NCBI GenBank assembly: GCA_046080565.1
Contig: JBJTUF010000268.1
Coordinates: forward strand, 1-10,360
DNA length: 10,360 bases
Direction: 5' to 3'
DNA from: Cuspidothrix sp046080565
Lineage (GTDB): Bacteria; Cyanobacteriota; Cyanobacteriia; Cyanobacteriales; Nostocaceae
A model generated the notes under the pieces. The model was not told the DNA's origin. It saw nothing but the letters and a program-made list of their open reading frames with translations, and made no database searches. The translations under genes and the position numbers were made by a program. Below are positions 6,601 to 10,360 of the stretch, one piece after another (the stretch's first letter is position 1; every line of letters begins with the position of its first letter).

Positions 6601-8634
6601 GCTAATTTCGTAAATTTTGATCGTGTTTCCCTGTCCGACAGCAAAGGAACGTTCTAAAGCCAACAGAGTGCCACGATTATCAATTGCTAATAAATCCACT
6701 AAACCGTTATCAGCCGCAGTTCCCCCAATAGGTGCTTTGGCAATAGGATCGGTGATATACAGATATTCTTTCTCTGGTTGTCCTGTTACCAAATTGTATT
6801 GGATAATTCGAGAACGAGCGCTTGCGGTAGTTGTAGCAATTCCTCCATCTTGAAATAGGGTGCTTTCTGTAGCTGTGAATAGGGTTTTTTGATCAGGTGA
6901 AATTGTTAAACTTTCAAAAGCTAAGTTGTTGCGAACTCCTGATGTTTGTGTATCACCAGTATCAACAATACCGTTACTGTTTGTATCTTGAACAACTGGA
7001 AGGAATTTTTGGGGAACAGATAAAGACTTAATTTCCTGTCCTGTGGTTAAGTTAAACTCTTTAATGAAGGGATTGGTAACACGACTTGCACCTAAATCTG
7101 GTCTAACTTCTCCTTCAGAGGAGATAAATACAGTACCATTTTTAGTTAAAGCAATACCTTCAGGATCAAGACTATTAGCTGCAAAAGGATTACCATTACT
7201 ATCCTTGAGTTGGACAACTTTGGTAAAAGTTACTGCCTGAGTGACAGGATCGAGAGTAAAAGTGTAAAATCGGGCGTTAGATGAGCGATCGTCAGAAATT
7301 GCGTAATATTGATTATTAACTGAATCGTAGGTTACGCCAGACAAACCACCAACGGGGACATCCACTCCATTAATTGATTGTGCCGCACCAGTGGGAATAA
7401 ATCCTGTATTGAAGATTTTTTGTCCTGTAAATTCCGCACTGACAACGGTTTTACTTGTTTCCGTTGCACCAACTTGTACATCTGCAAATACTAAACGATG
7501 GTCAGAACTGGGGAAACCGCCGGGAAAACTAGCGCTAAATGTACCTACTAAGGGGAAGTTTGCATCTGTATTGCTAGGCCAATACACTCCTGAGTTACTA
7601 ATTTGTAAGTCTGTGGAGGGGAGTACATAGTCTGTTCTCAGGTTGCCAGGTACAGTATCAGAGAAGTCTGCGGTGTCAAAAGCAGGATTACCTTTTTGGT
7701 TGTTATTTGCTCCACCTTGTAAGGTAGCTTGTTGAGGAGCGCCTAAGCTAGTAGGAATAACATTGGTATTAATATTAGGATTGAGTAACAGTTGACGAAT
7801 TGCATTGTTATAACTGTCACCATCTAAGGGATCAGCATTCTGATCACCCATAATAACAAAGCTTGAACCAGCAGAAAGATTACCTGTTTTACCTCCATCA
7901 TCGTAAATATAATTACCTTTACCGGGAGTGATATAATCTGCCCAAAAGCGGATTTCATCACTATTGCGTTTACCGTTTCTGTCTTCCGTACTATCAAAAA
8001 CTGGGGGTGTAGGATGACTAGCTAAAACGTGAACTGTATCACCGTTAATAATTATCGGTACATCCCAATGACTCTTAGAGGAAAGACGCAAAATATTAAT
8101 TTCTTCAGGTGAATAAAAACCATTAAGATTTTCATTCACTGATGTTCCGATATTATCTACAGTTGGATCATTTGTTAATAAATTTCCTGGCATATCCCTC
8201 CACAAGAAATTTTGGAAGGTGCGAATATTAGTGGTATCAATGGGATATTTAGAAAGTAACAACATCCCAAACTGACCAGGAAAGTTACCAAACCCAAAGG
8301 CATCATTACCACCGCTAATTGTACCGTTATTATCTAAATCAAAACCGGAAGCAATTCCAGTATTAGAAGGAGCAATATAAAAGTAGGGGTAGTTAACTGG
8401 TACAGCACCATTTTGGCTGATTTGCAAATAATTTTGTCTAAAAAGATTTACTGCTGCTGGGGAATAGTCAAATTCATTAATTAGTAATACATCCGGGTTA
8501 TTGCGTTGAATAATTTCCGCAACTGTTTTTGCTTGAGCGTTGTTAGGGGTAGATAAATCAGTGACTAATTGACCTTCTGTATTGCGATTTAGGGACGCAT
8601 TAAATTGGGAAAAGCGAACTGTGGTAAATGCCAT
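631..8634 (-). CDS. Giant RTX-tailed multi-phosphoesterase: EEP, phytase-like, 3-phytase and two GlpQ-type GDPD domains
   Basis: This 2667-residue protein probably releases phosphate outside the cell. Domains in order, by residue: 5-388, EEP fold with N12, E54, H207, D264xN266, D335 and D378-H379 in place, a metal-dependent nuclease/phosphodiesterase or phosphatase; 393-770, phytase-like esterase; 775-1147, beta-propeller 3-phytase with DADDPAI (798-804), EGMVAD (981), DVEGLTIYY (1031) and SSQGDNTFAVY (1050); 1158-1284, DUF11; 1286-1460 and 2236-2445, two halves of a second phytase-like esterase; between them GDPD copies 1470-1826 (H1476, E1503, D1505, H1518) and 1853-2220 (H1860, E1887, D1889, H1902); 2464-2600, RTX repeats with GGAGND. 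No Sec signal is seen, so type I secretion is inferred. The ATG is certain to within the frame: TAA lies two codons upstream, and a weak GAG Shine-Dalgarno sits about 9 bases before it. No transporter gene lies in the window. Domain calls are strong; individual activities and substrates are inferred. Confidence 0.95.
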   Translation of the reverse strand: MAFTTVRFSQFNASLNRNTEGQLVTDLSTPNNAQAKTVAEIIQRNNPDVLLINEFDYSPAAVNLFRQNYLQISQNGAVPVNYPYFYIAPSNTGIASGFDLDNNGTISGGNDAFGFGNFPGQFGMLLLSKYPIDTTNIRTFQNFLWRDMPGNLLTNDPTVDNIGTSVNENLNGFYSPEEINILRLSSKSHWDVPIIINGDTVHVLASHPTPPVFDSTEDRNGKRNSDEIRFWADYITPGKGNYIYDDGGKTGNLSAGSSFVIMGDQNADPLDGDSYNNAIRQLLLNPNINTNVIPTSLGAPQQATLQGGANNNQKGNPAFDTADFSDTVPGNLRTDYVLPSTDLQISNSGVYWPSNTDANFPLVGTFSASFPGGFPSSDHRLVFADVQVGATETSKTVVSAEFTGQKIFNTGFIPTGAAQSINGVDVPVGGLSGVTYDSVNNQYYAISDDRSSNARFYTFTLDPVTQAVTFTKVVQLKDSNGNPFAANSLDPEGIALTKNGTVFISSEGEVRPDLGASRVTNPFIKEFNLTTGQEIKSLSVPQKFLPVVQDTNSNGIVDTGDTQTSGVRNNLAFESLTISPDQKTLFTATESTLFQDGGIATTTASARSRIIQYNLVTGQPEKEYLYITDPIAKAPIGGTAADNGLVDLLAIDNRGTLLALERSFAVGQGNTIKIYEISLQGATDINTVNSLSGLSNEQLAAIQPAQKRLILNLDTLNLPNSDGNHPTGTDNIEGLAFGPKLADGSQSIVLVSDNNFNATQFTQILTLSADVVPTVTPIVETRPTLLDDDSLPFSQRADADDPAIYVNSTDSSKSLVLTSVKNGGLRIYDLAGNLLQTINPSNPDIRYNNIDLQYGFTLGGQKVDIAVASDRNNDKLAIFKINPNSTNGNFLENITDSNAATIFQSLPFPTPYSASSRSAYGLALYRSPVTNDYYAFTSRRQTGDVAQLKLLDKGNGKIGYELVRNFTIPSSTTAGASAQTEGMVADQETGFLYIGQEDVGIWKFKAEPNGGTTGLLIEKVKAEGGKNLTNDVEGLTIYYGKNGTGYLLASSQGDNTFAVYTREGNNDFLGRFGVGNNGSIDSVQESDGADVINSPLGANFPNGVFITQDGANDPATIVNGENISSNFKLVPWENIANAFPTPLKIDTTSYNPRTPQPNFVDLELSQTANVTNPVIGEQVTFTLTLANKGSLLANGIQVTDLLPQQLTFISAIPQQGTYNSQTGVWNVGEMAGNATRTLTINAKIAQSGAVTNKAEITAQNQSDFDSKPGNNNAQEDDQVSTTVNISSNMVTLKGFASLPADTFAAGPASGSAVTNPTNVRPTPFSGQPVQGFSGVQFAPNGNGSVFWFLADNGFGAKNNSADFLLRLYQVDPNFAGTENGNGSVAVQNFIQLSDPNKLIPFDIVNKNTAKRELTGADFDVESFVIDAKGDIWIGDEFGTYLLHFNSNGVLLDAPIATPNTFKLNTLKGQTPIVIGHRGASGELPEHTIEAYRLAILRGADFIEPDLVSTKDGVLIARHEPNLINTTDVASRAEFASRKKTVVVDGVAEEGFFASDFTLAEIKTLRGVMPQSFRNQLFNGLLEVPTLGEIIDLLKEVETQTGKKIGIYPETKHPTYHDNLGLSLEEKLIDTLKAKGFTDPKRVFIQSFEVSNLKDLNSNIMPAKGVDLPLVQLIDAYDVANDGTLLYQDVNARPYDFVGKGDTRTYGDLITPAGLKEIAAYADGIGPWKRQIVSVKTVDNNNDGKPDDLNSDGVINDADKVTLAPSSLVSDAHKEGLLVHPYTFRNESRSLASNYNNNPELEYRQFINLGVDGYFTDFPGTGDLVRDQITTGFVRSPQNPTVLSTPKFDTLNGKAPIVIGHRGASGERPEHTIEAYKLAIAQGADFVEPDLAVTKDGVLIARHEPMLAVANLNADGTIQRDANGKPVINTTDTSTDVYLRDKFSDRLKIKNLDGRNVAGWFAEDFTLAEVKELNAIERIPAIRGTAFDQDGLKVPTLAEVIDLVKQVETATGRKIGIYPETKHPTFFQQQGINTSQILVDTLKANNFTDPSRVFIQSFEVANLKALKNTIMPTAGIDIPLIQLFGSSGRPYDFVVSGDTRTYTDLSTPAGLTEIATYAKGIGPNKQRIVPQLTVDKDGNGQPDDLNGDGQISDADRVLGTPTTLIQDAHKAGLLVHLYTLRNDNFFLPNTYNGDPGAEFRKFIDLGVDGFFTDFPKTGRQVLVNNYLAGTGYANPNNNLNTPYFANSPVYFDPNRPYYGDLVAANLNRSQGFEGMAFSPDRQTLYPMLEGTVVGDPAGSVRIYKFDVASETYQGLVGRYQLASTSNAIGDFTPINNNEFLVIERDNGQGSTAAFKKIFKVDFSKIDANGFVSKEEVADLLNIQDPKDLNGDGKSIYNMPFQTIEDVLVLDNKTILVANDNNYPFSIGRPPAIDNNEMVVLELDKPLALDSRLGVTAAIAESPQLVAGTTGIDDLFVGKGIDGIKDTIFTGAGNDTVDTVFGVNSPFAGNNILDLGSGDDTIFVNKGDRAFGSDGNDTFDARDGQGGNRMSGGAGNDIFWLGSNDRALGGDGNDKFYVGLGGGNFLSGGAGADEFRIFNVEAPKAANTILDFQLGVDKIYILGATTSSFNLNQVGSNTAIVFGGQTIATLSGIQASSLSLNNTNQFVFA
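835..1245 (-). repeat. RTX calcium-binding repeat region of the giant protein
   Basis: Residues 2464-2600 carry degenerate hemolysin-type nonapeptides: GAGNDTVD (2489), GSGDDTIF (2514), GSDGNDTF (2530), GGAGNDIF (2550), GGDGNDKF (2567) and GGAGADEF (2586). A tail with DFQLGVDKI (2609) and a hydrophobic, Ser/Asn/Thr-rich end FVFA follows. In this family the repeats fold as a calcium beta-roll after export through a type I (ABC/MFP/TolC) channel, and the signal is C-terminal. Placement at the extreme C-terminus and the lack of an N-terminal signal peptide agree with that route. Confidence 0.85.
1975..4227 (-). repeat. Tandem duplication of the GlpQ-type GDPD domain inside the giant gene
   Basis: Two full GDPD domains lie head to tail, residues 1470-1826 (3157-4227) and 1853-2220 (1975-3078). 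Catalytic histidines H1476 and H1860 are 384 residues apart, and at DNA level 2931-2992 is nearly identical to 4083-4144 at the matching 1152-bp offset. Both copies keep GHRGASG, PEHTIEAY, EPDL, RHEP, IYPETKHP, the IQSFEV strand, a TxRN motif and TDFP near the end, the series seen in periplasmic GlpQ. Copy 2 has about 20 extra residues after RHEP (1905-1925). Copy 1 has about 14 extra at 1673-1691. Such enzymes cleave glycerophosphodiesters to glycerol 3-phosphate and an alcohol, usually with calcium. Confidence 0.85.
2800..3136. repeat. Cluster of three HIP1 palindromes
   Basis: Exact GCGATCGC occurs at 2800-2807, 2996-3003 and 3129-3136, inside or beside the second GDPD domain. Three more copies lie at 1054, 6022 and 10067. 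HIP1 is over-represented in most cyanobacterial genomes, so these sites mainly identify the host lineage. Half of the window's copies fall within 337 bp. Confidence 0.8.
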
Positions 8635-8677
8635 TTTTTATTTCTCAAGTAAATGCGGAGTTGGCTTGAGTAAAGAC

Positions 8678-8703
8678 AATCTGGTAATTATAAATTCCAG
8701 ATT
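8678..8703. promoter_or_regulatory. Perfect inverted repeat enclosing a -10 box
   Basis: AATCTGG at 8678-8684 is exactly complementary to CCAGATT at 8697-8703, with a 12-base centre. On the - strand the centre contains TATAAT (8687-8692). A dyad wrapped round a -10 element could be an operator or a hairpin at the 5' end of the transcript. No known regulator's consensus is recognised. Confidence 0.4.
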
Positions 8704-8713
8704 ATGGCATCAA
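8687..8713 (-). promoter_or_regulatory. Candidate promoter of the giant gene
   Basis: Reading leftward, a perfect TATAAT -10 lies at 8687-8692. TTGATG at 8708-8713 could be a -35, though the 15-base spacer is short; TGTTGA at 8710-8715 gives 17. This would start RNA near 8680 and leave a leader of about 45 bases. An alternative -10, CATAAT at 8701-8706, places its -35 position over the last TTAA octamer at 8726-8733, the arrangement expected of an activator-dependent Pho promoter. The two cannot be told apart from sequence. Confidence 0.45.
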
Positions 8714-8725
8714 CATATCAGTCAA

Positions 8726-8776
8726 AAGTTAAGATATTATTGTCTATTGTTGAAATTTATTTAAGTCTTGATTAAG
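8726..8776 (-). promoter_or_regulatory. Candidate Pho box (PhoB/SphR binding repeats)
   Basis: On the - strand, CTTAATCA (8769-8776), CTTAAATA (8758-8765) and TTCAACAA (8747-8754) are octamers separated by exactly 3 bases, an 11-bp period. A further CTTAACTT lies at 8726-8733. The cyanobacterial Pho box is described as tandem PyTTAAPyPy(T/A) octamers with 3-bp gaps. The first and last match fully, the second has one deviation and the third two. The last unit is one base out of phase. Location about 90-140 bp upstream of a gene packed with phosphoesterase domains supports the reading, but AT-rich DNA gives TTAA by chance. Confidence 0.4.
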
Positions 8777-8983
8777 CTTATTGTATTTTTGATCATCATT
8801 TTTTTAAATACCTTTGTTTTCACTGTTTAATACTGATACTGCTTTGTATGCTTGCTGAGAATGATGTGGTTGTTCAGGATATCGCAAATTTAACAAGCCT
8901 CTGTCTAACATTGGTTTGACATAGTGAATACGAATACTGTTTGATGTTCTTTGCAGTAGTTCGGCCAATGTTCGGAGTGGTAG

Positions 8984-9004
8984 GTAATGTTCGGAGCAAA
9001 GTTC
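8984..9004 (-). repeat. Isolated copy of the 21-bp SSEHY-coding unit
   Basis: This 21-mer differs by one base from the array consensus at 9083-9166 and encodes ELCSEHY in the same frame, 99 bp away from the array. It sits in a region that is otherwise conserved family sequence, so it may be the source from which the array arose, or a gene-conversion product. Confidence 0.6.
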
Positions 9005-9082
9005 TAGAATCACTTGCTCTACAACCTGTTTATCAGAACGGCCTTTCTCACGCACAGGAGCAGCAATATCTTCTAAACGTTT

Positions 9083-9187
9083 GTAATGTTCGGAGCTAAG
9101 TTCGTAATGTTCGGAACTAAGTTCGTAATGTTCGGAGCTAAATTTGTAATGTTCGGAGCTAAGTTCATAATGTTCGGAGCTTGAAAT
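9083..9187 (-). repeat. Five-copy 21-bp tandem repeat encoding SSEHY heptapeptides
   Basis: Units start at 9083, 9104, 9125, 9146 and 9167. The first four differ from one another by one to three bases, and the last keeps only its first 14 bases well. Being 21 bp, the array stays in frame and gives LSSEHYE/K or FSSEHYE seven-residue units in the linker between the ATPase/winged-helix part and the last winged helix. From memory, relatives in this family carry SSEHL-type repeats here, so the array is a family trait with strain-variable copy number, not a random expansion. Confidence 0.85.
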
Positions 9188-10289
9188 AAGTGAATATAAA
9201 TCAGATTGACTTTGGTTGACTAAAATGTAGTGTGTTCCACGACCACGACCAGAGCTTTCTAACCAGCCTTTATTTACTAAGCGTTTAAGACATTCACCTA
9301 TGTCTCTAGGATGCTCTCGACGATAAACTTGAATGTCTGTATTGCAAATATCTCCAAATTGATGAGCTAAAACTAAAATTATGCGATCTAGTTCTGTAAG
9401 TTCACAGTAATTATCACCAACAATTTCTCTTAATTCTTTCTCAATATTTTCAGGAATCAGGCTTACCATTGGTAGTGCAACTGATGTCATGTCTAGCTCT
9501 AGTTTTTCTGATACTAACGGAATAATCCATTGTTGTTCTTTCCATGCACGGAGAATCTTTCCAAAACCTGAACCTGCTTTATCGCCCAAGCCAAGCATTT
9601 GAAACATTTTTTGCAAGTTGGGATTACGAGCATCACTAATACCACCTTCATAAAGTTGCTGAAGAGAAATTCTCAGACGACCAGGATTAGAAAATAAAAA
9701 TAAATTTGTTAATTTAGTAATAATTAAAGGACGACTTGATTGATGATCTGCATGAATTATTGCGTTGGAGAGTGCTTCTCGGAGGGCTTGATGTACATGA
9801 GTTTCACCGCGACGGACGGCATCTTTATCTAGTTGAAATGGAACATTTATATCATTGATTAGGCGACCATAGACACGATAGTAGAAATTAAAAAGATTAG
9901 GTTCCCATTTCCCATCGAGTGTGAGCCGATAAGTCCAACGGGTTTCTGGGTCATTAGAAAGTCGTTCTTGGTAATCAATTTGATAGTGAGGAAGTGCATC
10001 TAAAATACTGCGTTCACGACCAAACATTAATAATCCGGCTAGTGTAAGTCCTTCCTTTTTTGTAATGCGATCGCGTCGCCATCCACCTAATTGTATTAGC
10101 AAATTCTGCTCATCCAATGCCAACCATCGATGATCTGGTTCTCTAGCACTAAATCTTTGGCGAAAAAATTTCAAAGTTTCAGTATCAATATCAGTTAAAT
10201 CAAAACCTTCTAAAATTTGATTAGACCTGTCCGAAAATTAAAAAGGCTGTCTGTGTCGGGCTTTGAGGATGTTTTCATGTGAGCCAGAC

Positions 10290-10318
10290 TTGACGTAATC
10301 ATGAGGGCTAGAGATAGT
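10290..10318 (+). promoter_or_regulatory. Candidate rightward promoter at the window's end
   Basis: TTGACG at 10290-10295 and GATAGT at 10313-10318 are separated by 17 bases, matching five of six and four of six consensus positions. Transcription would begin near 10325, about 18 bases before an ATG at 10343. Confidence 0.35.
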
Positions 10319-10342
10319 TACTGTTAGTATAGCCCGGAAAAA

Positions 10343-10360
10343 ATGCCGATGGTTATTTCA
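10343..10360 (+). CDS. Possible start of a rightward gene, six codons in window
   Basis: ATG at 10343-10345 follows GGA (10335-10337) by five bases and opens MPMVIS, which runs off the window. With the promoter-like pair upstream it makes a plausible gene start, perhaps a transposase. Six codons cannot identify a family. A second in-frame ATG at 10349 is also possible but is less well placed relative to the GGA. Confidence 0.3.

Larger units (their letters stand above)
8804..10237 (-). pseudogene. 5'-truncated AlbA_2/GHKL ('RecG-like') ATP-binding transcriptional regulator
   Basis: The remnant matches the COG2865-type family, whose full members have an N-terminal AlbA_2 domain, a GHKL ATPase and C-terminal winged helices. 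Numbering from the TTG at 10174: conserved core LGGWRRDR and EGLTLAGLLMFG (29-52), GHKL N-box EALSNAIIHAD (133-143), SNPGRL (162-167), GSGFGKILRAW (201-211), a winged helix around 255-318, an SSEHY array (331-365) and a final winged helix (378-447). Family-like sequence continues upstream of the TTG (ILEGFDLTDIDTETL) to about 10216, then meets a TAA at 10238-10240. No ATG, GTG or ribosome site lies there, and the AlbA_2 domain is absent. I infer a broken gene. The only in-frame start is the TTG, without a Shine-Dalgarno; the next Met is residue 50. A short product from the TTG cannot be excluded. It is leftward, 169 bp upstream of the giant gene. Confidence 0.75.
10229..10360 (+). mobile_element. 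Possible left end of an inserted element (right part outside window)
   Basis: The family-like reading frame of the regulator is lost between about 10214 and 10238. From 10229 on (CTGTCCGAAAATT) the sequence has no similarity to that family. It then shows a promoter-like pair and a start codon with a ribosome site on the + strand, the usual layout of an insertion sequence end followed by its transposase. I do not recognise the family, and the second terminal repeat and any target duplication are beyond the window. A rearrangement or deletion junction would look the same. Confidence 0.35.

Noticed and set aside
631..8634. Idea that the giant frame is an assembly artefact joining several genes
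   Set aside because: The frame is continuous without stops over 8 kb, linkers between domains are normal in composition, and the two halves of the second phytase-like domain need both flanks to be complete.
9083..9187. Direct repeats considered as a CRISPR array
   Set aside because: The 21-bp units abut without spacers, stay in frame and encode a peptide repeat within a conserved protein.
10238..10360. A - strand frame open from the window edge to the TAA at 10238, which could be the end of a leftward transposase
   Set aside because: Its 40 residues show no family motif I recognise, and it runs opposite a better supported promoter, ribosome site and ATG on the + strand. It cannot be excluded without the sequence to the right.

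Overview
The window looks like a piece of a filamentous, heterocyst-type cyanobacterial chromosome. The evidence is a low-GC genome carrying six exact copies of the cyanobacterial palindrome GCGATCGC (1054, 2800, 2996, 3129, 6022, 10067), a degenerate heptamer tandem repeat of the kind common in Nostocales, and a dispersed hairpin repeat beginning GTAGGTTGG. Genus cannot be fixed from the sequence alone.

Layout. 1-85 may be the 3' tip of a + strand gene (weak). 86-630 is non-coding and holds several inverted repeats, a likely terminator for leftward transcription, a hairpin repeat and a heptamer array. 631-8634 (- strand) is one giant gene for a 2667-residue protein. 8635-8803 is its promoter region, with a candidate Pho box. 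8804-10237 (- strand) is an AlbA_2/GHKL ('RecG-like') ATP-binding regulator that has lost its N-terminus. 10229-10360 looks like the start of an inserted element on the + strand, possibly what broke that gene.

The giant protein is the centre of interest. From N to C it carries an endonuclease/exonuclease/phosphatase (EEP) domain, a phytase-like esterase propeller, a classical beta-propeller 3-phytase, a DUF11 domain, the first half of a second phytase-like esterase propeller, two tandem GlpQ-type glycerophosphodiesterase domains, the second half of that propeller, and RTX calcium-binding repeats. Nearly every enzymatic module acts on phosphate esters. The lack of a Sec signal and the RTX tail point to type I secretion. 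I infer a secreted or surface-bound, calcium-stabilised phosphorus-scavenging megaenzyme, able in principle to attack nucleic acids, phytate and glycerophosphodiesters. Tandem TTAA-type octamers spaced 11 bp apart upstream fit induction by phosphate starvation through PhoB/SphR, but the region is AT-rich and this is only a candidate.

The second gene is not obviously connected with phosphorus. Its remnant keeps the ATPase and winged-helix parts and a variable SSEHY heptapeptide array, but has no credible start codon.
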